The notes beneath the pieces are model-generated. The model saw only the letters and a program-made list of their open reading frames with translations, ran no database searches and was not told where the DNA came from. A stretch of 64,000 nt of DNA from Paramecium octaurelia (Eukaryota; Ciliophora; Oligohymenophorea; Peniculida; Parameciidae). Below, piece after piece: positions 36,288 to 50,803 of this stretch. A program made the translations under genes and the position numbers. Positions within the stretch are counted from its first letter, which is position 1; each line of letters opens with the position of its first letter. The stretch lies in assembly GCA_905182995.1 (NCBI GenBank), contig CAJJDP010000165.1, positions 8,575 to 72,574 on the forward strand, in the 5' to 3' direction.

Positions 36288-36344
36288 ATGGCTGAATCTG
36301 GAAGAGAAAATTGGGCTGTTGATGAATTACTCAAGGCAGAAGAG
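36288..36344 (+). CDS. V-ATPase subunit G, 5' fragment cut by N
   Basis: The first 19 codons of the V-ATPase G gene (MAESGRENWAVDELLKAEE) end at the N at 36345. The complete gene is at 37607-38015. The fragment is a product of the duplicated contig end, not a real truncated gene. Confidence 0.85.
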
Positions 36345-36345
36345 N
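36345..36345. other. Single unknown base (N) at contig junction
   Basis: The only ambiguous base in the window. It sits exactly at the boundary of the two identical 1318-bp copies. Confidence 0.95.
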
Positions 36346-36477
36346 CCATTTTTCATGTTCTATAAAAAAATTGTAAATTATTTAAATAAATATAAATTTT
36401 CTAAAATTTCAATTTACCTGTCCTTGTTTTTATAATCAAAAAAGATATTTTTGGTAGAAATAAAAATAATATATAAT

Positions 36478-37377
36478 ATGAACAAATATTTGTTACTTTT
36501 CATTTTTATCCTGGCACCAACTCAAGCTATTACATTTGATTTAACTAGGCATTGTGCATGTGAAGAATTGAATTAAGAAGAATGTCACAGATTATATTAA
36601 GTTTGTAAATGGACTACTACTTGTGAAACAATTCTATCAAAAGCATCTTTTTGCTCTAGCTTATAGGAAAACTACTGCAATAAAGAAGAAACAGTTTATT
36701 AATGTGCTTGGAAAAATCAAGCTTGTGTTGAGACAACATATACATGTGATGACTTCAAAACCAATCTTGAATGTCCCGGCCATTTAGATTGTTGGTGGAA
36801 TACATCAGGAAAATGTGCTTCATTTTCATCGTGCGTTGATTATGATGAAAGTAATTGCAATCGTTCTGGATGCAAATACATTTCAGGAGCATGCACTTAA
36901 GTTACATGTTCTTCATTCTAATCTAGTCAAGATTGCAAATGGATGGATTCTTAACATTCTCTTTGTAAATGGTCAGATGATAATAAATGTCAATCATAAC
37001 CTACATCGGCAACATGCACAGACTTAAGTAACTTTAGGTCATAATGTGAAATGGATGATAAATTCGCGTGTAAATATGAATCAAATTAATGTTTGTTTAG
37101 AACATGTGCTGAAATTATTGGTAAGTCAAATAATTGTAGAACTCTTCCTACCAGCAGTACAGAAGAGATATTATGTACTTGGGATGGAACAACGTGTGCT
37201 GATGCAGAGGATGCAAGCAAATTAACAGAAAGCAATTGTTTTGAATGGTCTGCTTATAATTACAGATGGACATCTGACAATAAATGTCAAGCATGTGATA
37301 CTTTGGTATCATTTGGCAATTCAACCAGTGCTGCTGCTATCATTCCAGTTTTTTTTGCAATTGCTTTTATTACCTGA
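36478..37377 (+). CDS. Cysteine-rich surface-antigen-like protein, copy 2
   Basis: Identical in sequence to the gene at 35159-36058: same signal peptide, cysteine modules and hydrophobic C-terminus. This copy is followed by the intact V-ATPase G gene, so it is the one in true genomic context if the duplication is an artefact. Confidence 0.8.
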
Positions 37378-37606
37378 AATTATAAATATGTTCAAAGATT
37401 AAATCATTTTATTTAGTTTCTTTTCATTATTTGAGATTTATAACAAATAATTTTGGAAATCAATTAAGAAGGTTGAATTTTGATTAAGGACGATTGAAAT
37501 TGATTAAGTACAACTAGGAATAAATATTGAATTAAGAATCAATATTACATCAGATGAACCTGAGTCTTCATTAAATCATTTAATAAATAAATTATATTAT
37601 CCACAT

Positions 37607-38015
37607 ATGGCTGAATCTGGAAGAGAAAATTGGGCTGTTGATGAATTACTCAAGGCAGAAGAGGAGGCAAATGCCATTATCAAGAATGCTTAAAAGGAGA
37701 GAGAAAAGAAAATTAAAGAGGCCAAGGTTGCAGCTGATTAAGAAATTGCTGTATTCCGTAGAGAAGAAGAAACTAGATACAACTAAGAAATATTAAGAGT
37801 AAACTAAAAATTTAGAAAAATAGCGTTTTGGATCAACAAAGGAAGAAGAGGAATTAGAGAGAAAGACCAAAGCTGAAATAGATAAGATTTATGCTGATTA
37901 TGAAGCCAATAAGTTAGCTGTTGTTGACATGTTGATTAAAAGAGTGATTGAAGTTAAATTAGAAGTGCCAAGAGTGGTTAAGGGATAATTTGAGTAGCCA
38001 TAATAAACAATATGA
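37607..38015 (+). CDS. VMA10: V-type H+-ATPase subunit G
   Basis: Subunit G is part of the peripheral stalk of the V-ATPase that acidifies vacuoles. The protein (about 127 aa) starts MAESGRENWAVDELLKAEEE and has the family's N-terminal helix (EEEANAIIKNAQKEREKKIK). It continues with the charged coiled coil (FRREEETRYNQEIL) and the C-terminal helix (DYEANKLAVVDMLIKRVIEV). A 25-nt intron at 37799-37823 restores the frame. TGA is at 38013-38015. Length and charge pattern match the family. Confidence 0.88.
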
Positions 38016-38233
38016 GAGATGATGGTGAATTCATAAAATAATAAATAATATGTATTACAATGTTCTACAATATTAATTACTATTTGGCAATGTTATAATT
38101 TCAAGTGTGTCCAATAAATCCCCTTCCAAGAATGGTTGATTACTTAATTTAGAAACTATTCATAATAAAATAAATAAAAAAGGTATTTGCAAATTCTAAT
38201 AAAATTAACTCAATTTCATAGATCAATAGAGTG

Positions 38234-40609
38234 ATGCAAAGATTTCAATTCAATAAACCATACAAAATTTAAGTTCCTCAGCAAAAAGAGATATTATTCT
38301 AATTCAGATTTTATTTGGTGAAAGGGATTTTGAAATATTTTGTTTATAATTTATGGCATAGTCTTTTACAATCTTATAAAATTCCTTTAAACATTTTGGA
38401 CAAGGTCATTACAAAGAATCAATGGAGTAATCTACTATTTAAGTATAGGGAATTACAGAAATTTAAGCAATTAAAGGAGCAATCTGATCAAAATCAGTCA
38501 ATGGTGCAAATAAATGAAAATATCATTCTTTGTGAATACAATATCACCAAAGATGCTAATGTTTGCATTACTAAACTCGACGAAATAATTGATGAAATTA
38601 AAAAGCCTTCACCCTAGAAAAGTAAGTATTTGGTAAATTAAATATTATTAGAAAAGAAACAAGAAGATGATAGCATTTTATAACTGAACAAAGCAATTAT
38701 GCTCCTCTTGAGTGGAAAAGTCAGATAGGCTCACAACCTATTGAAATAATTGAAAGACAACTATAACTTAGACATTTACTTAAATATCAAGGTGCATTTG
38801 CTCTTAGTTGAAACATCATTTTAATTATAAGAATTTTTGTATGCAAGTGAGTTGTATAAGAAACTATCATCAGAAGACACATTAAAATCCTTACAAAATA
38901 AAAGTATCAAGTCCAATTAAGTGGATGATTAATAATAATAATCATAGTCGATCTATACATCATTGTTGTTAGGTTCTGATCTGCCTTATCCAGATGCACA
39001 TCCAAATACTTTTAGTAAAGAGGAATTTTTATTCATATTAAACGTAATTAAATTTCGATTTTACATCATTTCAAATACCACTGATTGGAATAAAAAATTG
39101 AATCATTTAGAATTATCCTTTAAAACTTATATGCGTTAATTAGATCAATAATCAGGCATGTAATAAGATTAAGCAGCCTAATTCTCAGCAGAAATTCAAC
39201 CCTATCTGAATTTGCATTCATAAATGATTTTCTAATAGTTGAAGGCTTAAAGACAAATCGCTTTGAACGAAAATGTTGGACAATGTATTAAAATGATCAA
39301 CCCATGTGCAGAAAAATAAAATTAAGATTTTATATAGAGTAAATAATCCTTATATTTGACTTAAATTTATAATAACTTAGGCTGTGTACATGCAAAAATG
39401 GGTAAGTATGCCTTGGCTGCAGTGTATTTCCATAAAGCCATTACCCAAACGAGATAAGTGTTATAATCAACTAATCTTTACGAAAGTGTAATTTAAACAA
39501 ATATCAAATAAAGATAATTTGCCATCTATCAAAATTTAGCCGATGCCTTGTTTATGGATTAAAAATATTAAAAAGCTCTAAATGTTTATAATCAATTGCA
39601 GGAGGCTTGTAATCAAAGTGCCAAATTTTGGTACAACAGAGGTGTTTGTTATATACAATTGTATCATGAATTTAATCCTGATAAGAATGAAATTTATGAG
39701 ATATCGGAAGAACATAATCAAATCAATACCTAAGAGGAGGCAAAGAAAATTATACTTTAAAGCAGAGAAATATACAGTGATGCTGACGAAGAATTTTAGG
39801 ATTAATTCTATAAGATTGATTAAAAGAGTGAAGAAAATAAATTAGTGCAACCAAAAGTTATCAAAGAACTATTAAACAATGCTATTAAGTATGATAAATA
39901 AAATCTATTAAAGATCATTCCGTAATGCTATTATTTTATCTAAGAAAGAGAAAAGGGAAGAAATCATACAGTTAGATTAGGAGTAATTATTAATTGCAGG
40001 TTCATAGTTATTTGAATCCTCAATCGTCTTTTTAACATATGCTTACCTTTGCAGAGGAGATTATAACTTAGCCTTGCAATAAGGAAAAGAGGCATTAGAA
40101 TATAATTTGTCAGACAGCAATAAATACACTATAATCCAATATGTACTGGAAGCTTATATTTCTACTTCAAAAATTAAAGAAGCTACTAGCTTTCTTAATG
40201 GCAATGGAGTGGCTAATTTCCTAAATAAATTCATCAATGGCAATTTGCAAATTCGGTGCAGGAATGTAATTGGAATACAAACAACTTGTTTTTCAAGTTA
40301 CAGTCCCAAGGCCATAACTCATTTTAATTAAGCTGCTTTATATTTACATAATAATAATTTACCTCAGGCTTGGAACTCTATTTAATCTTTAATGAGTTGC
40401 TGCGATATCACAATTAACTAAATTAATCAAGTTATTCCAGTGCCCATTCTAAATTTATTGATATGGTACTATTTGAAATCAGGTAAATATTTTATAGATA
40501 TTTCTTTGTAGATTAAGCTTAATTAGCCATACATTTGATAAAGAGAAGAAGATTGTTAACAGGATAAATGGGAAAAAATAAAATATCTCTGTTAAATATT
40601 ACGAAATGA
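38234..40609 (+). CDS. CNOT10: CNOT10-like TPR protein (CCR4-NOT complex)
   Basis: CNOT10 is a TPR subunit of the CCR4-NOT mRNA deadenylase. From MQRFQFNKPYKIQVPQQKEI the protein is helical throughout, with TPR-like segments. The diagnostic stretch is YNNLGCVHAKMGKYALAAVY-FHKAI, matching the CNOT10 NNLGCIH…YDLA…YF motif, followed by KFWYNRGVCYIQLYHEFN and VFLTYAYLCRGDYNLALQQG. Introns: 39889-39913 (25 nt, AAG end) and 40483-40511 (29 nt). TGA is at 40607-40609; about 773 aa. It is a general TPR protein if the CNOT10 match is coincidental. Confidence 0.72.
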
Positions 40610-40869
40610 TATAGATATAAATAATAGTTATTTTAGATATTCTTACTTTCTTTTGTTGTCTCACTTTGGATATGGGGGAATTTAATTTCAAAATAAATTG
40701 AGCCAGAATTCTTTAGTTACAATTAAGTATAAATTATAATAATTACAAGCTAGCCTTTTTTATAATATATTTTAATAATTTAAAATCTAAATCACCATAT
40801 CCCTGATATCTGCAAAATAATTTGAAATTTCTTTAAAAAGTTTTGTTCTCATTAAGCCAATAGATTCGA

Positions 40870-41430
40870 ATGAAAAAATTGGAAATCTATCTGAATACTT
40901 TTGCATATGTGATATACTATGGCAGAATGAAAGTGTGAGTAGATATATCAAGAACTCAATCTTATGGCATTAAATTTAGATTATTATTGGGATTCCTTTT
41001 TCAAATATATAATATTTATTTGAAGTGCTTAATATGCTTAAATTCCTTATTAAATTGCATGTACTCACAAAAATAGATGATTAAATAAGGATATTAAATC
41101 TTGATAATAAATGAAATCAATGACAGATTGAAGGTTTTTCAATCACATTAATAGAGAGTACTATTTTGGGATAAAATCTGACTTTACTATTTATTTAGAT
41201 AGGAACACTTTGAATAATTGAAACAAATTTATAGAGAGTTGAGTTTACTACATTTTGGATGGGTTTCAGATTGAAATAATAAAGAAAAGGATTGGTCGAG
41301 CAGAAACTTATGGAAGAATTCTAAATATAGAAATATCAATATGAATGGGTTTGAACATGAAATCAGTGATGATTCCTTCTGTTTAAGAAGGTTTTTAACT
41401 ATTTGGAGGAGAGCAAGGACAAGGATCTGA
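40870..41430 (+). pseudogene. Possible gene or pseudogene with in-frame TGAs
   Basis: One frame starting at ATG 40870 (MKKLEIYLNTFAYVIYYGRM) reads as protein through VDISRTQSYGIKFRLLLGF, VFQSHQQRVLFWDK and EHFEQLKQIYRELSLLHFGW. It is interrupted by TGA codons near 40937, 41178 and 41273 that I could not remove with ordinary introns. Near the end an alternative frame gives EGFQLFGGEQGQGSDAIG. It is either a decayed gene or one whose exons I failed to resolve. Part of it might also be upstream exon sequence of the next gene. Confidence 0.3.
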
Positions 41431-41489
41431 TGCAATAGGATGACATCCATTTATGTTGGATTAATTAAAATGATAAATATTAATAATTT

Positions 41490-42981
41490 ATGAGCAAACT
41501 TGATAATCTAAAAGTAATATGTCTTTTTATATGAAATCAGAACCTCCAAATTTAGCAGCTTAAAGAGGTCAATCCAGAGCACGGTGATTAGACAGCTGCA
41601 GTAAAGTTTACATCGAATCGTATTAATGCTCTTGAAAAATTTGTTAGAGATTCCTTACATTAAGATAAGGAATACTTTGCAGGAGAGGTAATCAAGTTAA
41701 TGATTTTAGAAAACTACTCTTTAAAATATTATTGAGACTCTTACGACCGAGAGTAATAGACTCTAATAACATTTACATGTGAACAGAGAATCAAAATAAT
41801 AAGTAATATTAGTGAATATATCTGTTAGATCGAAGCGGACCTAAAAATATCTCAAGAGGAAATTGCTAGATTACATGCAATAGTTCCATAACATGATGAA
41901 AAACAACTTCAAAATGACATTTAAGAGACCAAGAAGACTATTGTAAAGCTGAACAAAATGAGATAAGATGAAGCCAATGGATTGAATATCAACGATTTAA
42001 GTAAATGCTAATTCAAATTTGTAGAGTAATTGAACATCAAGAACAAAGATAAGGAGAGTCCTGTCAATGAATTGTGGATTTGGTCTTTGGTAGTGATTTA
42101 TAAAGAACCAGCCTCAAGTTATTATTGGAACAATTTCAAAGTATATTTATATTTGAAATATCTTTTTTAGGAATAAGTGCTTGAGAAGGCTGAAGGCTCT
42201 TAAGATTTCAAAGAAAGATTGGGAAGAGTTAAAGCCGTTGACATGAAAAAAGATGAATATGAGAGAACACAAAACTTATTGAAATAAAGGGAATAGATTT
42301 TAGCAGCTGACATTTTGACACCAGCAATCAAAACCTAAATCACCAATTTCTTTAAGATTGTAGATTTGATGATAGAAGTAGAGAAACATTCCAAATCGAT
42401 CCATAATAATGAAAAATTATTGCAATAAGTTTTATTTAATAATTTATTATAGCTTGCAACTGAAAAACAATAAATACAATCAGAGACCAACAAAAACTAG
42501 GACAAGGCCTAAATCTTGAAGGATAGAATCGCCTTTTTAGATACTATACACAAAGGTTATTAATTCATGTATGATGCAATGACCAAAAAAATACACAGCT
42601 ATCAACAAGCTCAGATTTTAAATGATAAATTCACAGAGTAAATAGAGTAAAGCTTTAGCAATTTAGATTTCTCTAAAAGTTACAATCAAGTAAAATTGAT
42701 AATCTATTCTTAGTAATATGTCCCATAAGTAGTACAAACCATTTAACATGAGAACATTGAAGTTTAAGATAATCAACAAATGAAGCTTTAATAAGTTGAA
42801 GTAGAAGTATAACAATAACAAAATCAAGAACAACAAAAGGTTATTGAAGTGAACTAAACTCCTGAGGAATAATAGATTGACTTGTAATTACATATTTGCT
42901 ATTTATTTTATTAGATAACAACCACCAACTGAAATTGTTCAAACAAAGACTGGAGGTTGCGAAGCTTGCAGTATTTTTTGA
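41490..42981 (+). CDS. Coiled-coil protein with C-terminal CaaX-like box
   Basis: The start MSKLDNLKNLQIQQLKEVNP is followed by long charged helices (FTSNRINALEKFVRDSLHQD, IEADLKISQEEIARLHAIV, VKAVDMKKDEYERTQNLLKQ) and a Gln-rich segment. Introns at 41514-41540 (27 nt), about 41690-41711 (22 nt), about 41803-41828, about 42140-42169 and a 31-nt one near the end all restore the frame. The last one changes the C-terminus to TKTGGCEACSIF (TGA 42979-42981). CSIF fits a CaaX prenylation box, suggesting membrane anchoring by a prenyl group. A central conserved-looking stretch (NELWIWSLVVIYKEPASSYY) was not recognised. Confidence 0.75.
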
Positions 42982-43192
42982 GAGAAGTGATAATCGATAA
43001 TAAATATCATAATAAAATTATATAACAAATAACGTATTCTAATGAAATCTATATTCCTAATCCAATAGTTACGTCTTCTTTGAAACTATTGTTCTCAATA
43101 AGTCAAATTTAACTATTACTTCATTATTATCAAAAATTTTAAAGTTTTAAGATTTTGGGATTAATTATTAAGGGATATCAAAGATTCTTACC

Positions 43193-44835
43193 ATGAGTCT
43201 TCAGTAAATGTATTAGATTATTTCGAACCACGTTAAATAAGAAGGGATTGATTACAAGTATGGTAGAGCTGACATTTAATATAACCTGGGTGAATTATCT
43301 TAATTTTAACACCAAGAAGGTCCAAAATTCATAGAAAAGTGAAAGATTATAATTATTAACAATATAATTAATATATGTAAATACCGTCTACAGAGTAAAT
43401 ATAAATTAAATTGCATATAGGAGCGCTGTGAGTCAAGATCACAATATCTCGAAGTGGAGGAGCTATGGTCTGCTTGAGACTGATGGAGGATCGTCTTCTT
43501 TTTCATTCCAACAAAAAAAGAAAAAGCCTATTCAAAAATCAAACACTATGCATAATCTCAATCCAAGAGTCAAAACTTAACCTTAGGAGAATAATGATCT
43601 CAAAAATAGTTAAAGTGAATCCAAGCACAGATTTAGTTAAAGAACCCAGTAAAGCATCCCAAGCAGAAGTTCCATAAACAAATAGCCTCTTGATGATGAT
43701 ATATAATTTGACATGTTTTCTGTTAATCCTGGGTCCAATATTTTAAATTTGGGTTAATAAACTATTCCTATTGTCTTGTAATTAAGAACAAAAACTACAG
43801 AAGAATTAGATTAGATTGGCGTAGATTTAGTAAAATATTCTTCAATATAAGTTTTGTTTAATCGACATTAGCAATAGCATGTAAGGATAAAAAATTGAAT
43901 ATGTGAAACAAATCTTACACTCAATACTTTCTAATTTAAGAGAATAGGATCGATTATGTTTGATTAGTTTTAACAATGAAGGCAAACTCTTAACAGGATT
44001 GTAAAAAGTCACATAGGAAACTCAAGAATACTTTGCATTTGTTATTGACGATTTATAATGCATTGGGACGACTCAATTGTGGAAAGGTACTGAAGTAGCA
44101 TTCGATGTCATTAATTAAAGAAAAAATAAGAATAATTGGGCAAGAATTCTCATTTTCTCGGATGGCTAGGATGAAATAGCACTCACTAAAATAAGAAAGC
44201 AATTAGAATATAATTATGACATTTTCACTATTGATTCCTTTGGATTCAGTAATTCAAATGCAAACAAAAGATTGTCATTGATAACAAATCTAAGATTCGG
44301 AAAACATTATATAATAAATAGCGAATAATAGGTTTTTCATAGTTTGGAGGAAACCTTTGCCAATTTCCCATTCAATCAATGGGACGATGTAACTATAACA
44401 ATTTCAACTAATTTATAAAATGTTCCATTTGAAAAGATAATGATTTCTGAAATACATAGTGAGGGATGGATTGAATTGTAGCATTAGCATTAATATTAAA
44501 TTACCATTCCCAACTTAGAAATTGGTGAATCCTTCTTATTTCCAATCGAATTGGCTTTCTACAAATTTAATGATAATATTATAGACAGGGCAAAACCGGT
44601 CACTTTGTTAAAGGGAAAAATAGAAATGCAAAATAGTATAACAGGCAAAAGGATGATTAAAAATGTTGAACTTGATGCCATCTTTCTTTATGAGAATGAC
44701 TCTAATACTTTAGATTTTAACACATATTTTAATTGCAAGTAATCCCCTTTAGTCATTTGGGTTTGTGATAAATAATAGACCTGTAATTATCTCAATTTAT
44801 AATAGAATTCAATCGAAAATCATACTTTGAATTGA
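43193..44835 (+). CDS. von Willebrand A-domain protein
   Basis: The central domain is a vWA fold: DLFCLIDISNSMQG (MIDAS DxSxS), KIEYVKQTLHSILSNL, DRLCLISFNNEGKLLTGL, CIGTTQLWKGTEVAFDVINQ and WARILIFSDGQDE. A beta-rich C-terminal region follows (ITIPNLEIGESFLFPIELAF), ending HTLN at TGA 44833-44835. vWA proteins bind ligands through a metal at the MIDAS. The N-terminus (MSLQQMYQIISNHVKQEGID) and Ser/Lys-rich linker are joined by introns near 43305-43420 that I could not fully settle. Introns at 43395-43420 (26 nt) and 43832-43853 (22 nt) are clear. Intracellular role unknown. Confidence 0.75.
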
Positions 44836-45039
44836 TTTGCGAGAATTTATAACTAAAATGGCAATTATAATAATAAAGAATTAAATAGCTTTATGATGAA
44901 GAACCATCATGAAACTTAAAAATTAGAAATGAGTTTTGTTTATATTATATTTATGCATTGATATAAATAATTTACTTGTCTAATAATAAATTAATCAGAA
45001 ATGTGATTTTGATATTTTAAATACAATTATTTATTAACA

Positions 45040-46197
45040 TCACATTAAACGAACTGTTAAGTGGGTTCCAATATGAATAATATCAAAATTATTTTATAGA
45101 CACCAACATTTTACCCACTTAACAAATTCATCAAAATCTTATGCTTTCAATTTTCTGGCTTTTTGGCTTGATTCTCCAAAGTTGTAAAATGTTATTCTCT
45201 CTACATCTTTCAAAATTGAATCATGTATTTCAACACAATCTTGGCTGAATTTACATAATTAAAGATAGTTAACATTGTCTTAATGATGAAATTCTACTTC
45301 CCCATATTCAAATTTAACTTAATCAACCCCTTGGACTTAATCTGAAGCTATATCAATTATTTTAAATTCAGTTCCTTCCAATACCACCAATTCTCTCAAT
45401 AATTATTAGTTTTGAAGTTAAGTTTTCATACCTAATTTTTCATTACACTAGTATATCTTAATACTTTAAGAATAATAATTTAATATTTTTTTTAATAAGT
45501 CCTGGATTGTTTGCTCTCTCAGCTTTTTAAACCCTAAAGTGTAAAAGTCAGTTTGAAAAGATAGGTTGTTTTTTGGTATAGAAATTGTAAATTAAGTCCC
45601 TTTTTTTTAATTAGAATAAATTTATTATAAACTTTCTCTTTTAATTTTTTACTTAAATTCATAGGCCTCCTCCTTTTAGAAAGTAAAAAATATTCCTTTT
45701 TAGTGACTGCTTTTCTTCTTACTAGTTTATATCTTAATATAATTAGGTTAAACCTAAAAATCATTGCTAATCTCATCAAATTTTGGAGTAGAGCACTTAC
45801 TATAGTTCTCTTTATCTTCTACATCCCCTTGGTATTTTTCTTCATAATTAATTTGGTTATAGCATATATTATAGCAGTTTGACTAACAGATCTGAAAATT
45901 TTATTGGCCCAATATTTAATGGACATTTTGCTAATTGTCCAAAAATATTGGCTATTAGGGAATTTATTATTATTAGTAACATTAGACCTGTTGAGGTTCT
46001 TATTTGATTTCCTAAAGTTGTTGTATTTGTTATTGTTATTATTATTGTTCTAGTTATTAGATTGCCTTTTCTTTTCTAAAATTCAATTAGAGTTCTTTTA
46101 GGGAAATAGCAATTAATTATTTGGTATTATTGTAACTTACAATGAATCCCTCAATCTTGGTTATAGATGGCATTATTGGATATATTATTGCATTCAT
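45040..46197 (-). CDS. Unrecognised Gln-rich protein
   Basis: The start at 46197 (MNAIIYPIMPSITKIEGFIV) is followed by a Gln-rich region and a cysteine cluster (ICQSNCYNICYN). A conserved-looking domain then runs through KEEAYEFKQKIKRERTQF, LGFKKLREQTIQDLLKKIL, LLRELVVLEGTEFKIIDIA and DCVEIHDSILKDVERITFYN, to KAQDFDEFVKW. Introns of 33 nt near 45597-45629 and 45430-45462 restore the frame. The stop is TGA 45040-45042. The last 25 residues overlap an inverted repeat. Function not recognised. Confidence 0.6.
45056..45123. repeat. 11-bp perfect inverted repeat with 46-nt loop
   Basis: GTTAAGTGGGT at 45056-45066 is matched by its exact reverse complement at 45113-45123. It lies across the 3' end of a minus-strand gene. 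In RNA it could form a stem with an AT-rich loop. It may be a 3' regulatory hairpin or a remnant of a mobile element; no function is shown. Confidence 0.6.
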
Positions 46198-46526
46198 AGT
46201 TTTAATCAATTTACTATTAGATATATTATTAATTTAATTGCATTTCGGTTAATTATATTCATAAAATAATCCTATTAAATGGATAATAAGTGAACTCTTT
46301 AATAAAATATAATTTCTAGAGAATTTATACTAATCTAAAAGGAAGTTAATACCATTTTAATTTAATTATATGATATACTTTTTTGCTTGAAGAACCTATT
46401 GGCATTCAAAAATAAGAATTAATAATCAAAAGATTTGGTTTTGTTAGAATAAAAGAAATATGATACTGTTAAATAACGAAATGTAATATTGAATTATAAT
46501 TTTTTTTATTAATTTAATAAATTTAG

Positions 46527-47983
46527 ATGAGCAACAGTAATAAAAAAGTCCCAGATTTATCAGGTATTAATGATAGCTTATGATTCAACAATATTACCCT
46601 TATATTATTCAATTATTTTAGATTCTTATTATAGATTTTAAGCCACCAAAACACACTTAGATTGAGAATCAATTAGAAATTCATAGGTATCAATTATCAA
46701 AATAAATAGAACTCTGAAAGGAAATGTGCAACGTCGGTATAAGAATGATGAGTTTGAACCTAAAATAAACTAAAAAGTATCTCTTCCCAGTCTACCTAAT
46801 TTTAAAAAAGCAGATTTATAAAGTGATCAGAGTATTGAATTTTATCAAATTAGAATTGCTGAATCTTTCAAATGGAACTAAGCCTCACAATAGATTGCCA
46901 AAACTGGAAGCAAAAAGTGAGGTGCCTAAACAATTAAAGTAAATATAGATGATGAAATAATACAATTAGATTGGAAGATGCAATCATTCATTACAATAGT
47001 GTGACTCCAGAGAGAAGATAGTAGAGTCCTGAGAGACAATTGTCATTAAATAAAAAAAGATTAATGGCGAAAACATGGAATGGAGGACAATATGCCTTTA
47101 AAACAAAAGCTGGATGTTTGGCTAACAAAACGTCAAAAACTAATCAAGATTCAGCTATAGTTCTACCCAATAGTCTGGAGAAGTAAATTTATTCAAAATA
47201 AGTAAGTTTAGGTTATAGTATGTTTGGAGTATGTGATGGTCATGGCTCAAATGGGCATCTAGTATCCCAATTTATAAGGTAAGCATTACCCAAGCATCTC
47301 GAATTGTACTTAAGTAAAGATGACAACAAAAACAAAGTAATTTAAAAAGCATTCGAATAAACTAATAAAGAAATATGGGATTCGGAAACAGATACATCGT
47401 TGTCAGGGTCTACAACAGTCTCTGTTATTATCAAAAAAGACTAGCTTTGGACAGCAAACGTTGGAGATTCGCGAGCCATTATTTGTAGGAATCAAGAGGG
47501 GAATTGGAAAGCAATATAAATTACAAGAGATCACAAGCCAAATGTGGAAGATGAAAAACAAAGAATTCTTCAAGCAGGAGGAAGAGTGGAAAGTCAAAAA
47601 GGTTAGTCATTAATTTATCTTTAGATTATTATGGAAATTCAGTTGGTCCTGAAAGAGTTTGGTTATCATATATAGATGCTCCAGGATTGGCTATGACGAG
47701 AAGTTTAGGTGATAAAATAGGTGCTTAAGCTGGAGTGTCAGCTGACCCAGAAATATTTGAATTCACACTCACTTAATATGATTAATGCATAGTGATAGCA
47801 TCTGATGGAGTTTGGGAATATCTTTCGAATGAAGATGTAATGAATGTAGTTACTCCATACATTGAAAAAGAAAACATCGATTTAGCTGCAGATAGATTGA
47901 TGGCTGAATCTATTAATGCTTGGAAGAGACACAGTTTAGCCAGAGATGACATTACTTGCATAGTTGTTTACTTAAAGAGTTGA
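46527..47983 (+). CDS. PP2C-family protein phosphatase 1
   Basis: A metal-dependent Ser/Thr phosphatase. After a basic, poorly conserved N-terminal region (MSNSNKKVPDLS… LEDAIIHYNSVTPERR) the catalytic domain shows KTSKTNQDSAIVL, MFGVCDGHGSNGHLVS, SGSTTVSVII, TANVGDSRAIICRN, ITRDHKP, RVWLSYIDAPGLAMTRSLGD, VIASDGVWEYLSNEDV and ARDDITCIVVYLKS. All metal-binding aspartates (DG, SDG, DDIT) are present, so it should be active. Introns near 46693-46715, 46832-46853, 46950-46980 and at 47602-47624 restore the frame; the first exon junctions are less certain. TGA 47981-47983 lies 9 bp from the stop of the convergent kinase gene. Confidence 0.92.
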
Positions 47984-47992
47984 ATAATTATT

Positions 47993-50516
<2,524 letters not shown>

Positions 50517-50520
<4 letters not shown>

Positions 50521-50798
50521 AATTATTAAAATTATAATATCAATTATGGTCTAACGAGTTTTATATGTCTGCTGTATGAGTATGTATGTTTATTCTGGGA
50601 TCTAATTAAACTGTTCACATGCAATTATTCAAGCGATTCATTATGCAGATATTCCACCGTTAATAATTTAGGATCAGTTGTTCGATAGTAATGTTTGACT
50701 TCTGGCACATAGTCGTACTCTGCCTTTCGTACTCGACGTAAGGAGCCCTGAGTGAATCTCTTGTTTAATTCAAAGAATGAGTTGGGAGTTGAATTCAT
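50517..50798 (-). CDS. Possible small gene upstream of the kinase
   Basis: A 93-codon minus-strand frame starts MNSTPNSFFELNKRFTQGSL and contains RRVRKAEYDYVPEVKHYYRT and DPKLLTVEYLHNESLE. Its TGA (50517-50519) overlaps the kinase ATG as ATGA. Its ATG is only 5 bp from the divergent TRM13 ATG, which is suspiciously close. It could be a separate small protein, a kinase 5' exon in another frame, or chance. The composition looks coding. Confidence 0.4.
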
Positions 50799-50803
50799 AA
50801 TTA

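Larger units (their letters stand above)
35027..37663. repeat. Two identical 1318-bp copies separated by one N (likely assembly artefact)
   Basis: Positions 35027-36344 recur at 36346-37663 with no differences that I could find. The only base between the copies is an N at 36345. The first copy ends in the middle of the V-ATPase G gene and the second begins in non-coding DNA upstream of the surface-antigen gene. That is what two overlapping contigs placed end to end would look like. Confidence 0.9.

Noticed and set aside
35027..37663. Genuine recent tandem duplication of a surface antigen
   Set aside because: Complete identity, an N at the join and mid-gene truncation point to overlapping contigs rather than biology.
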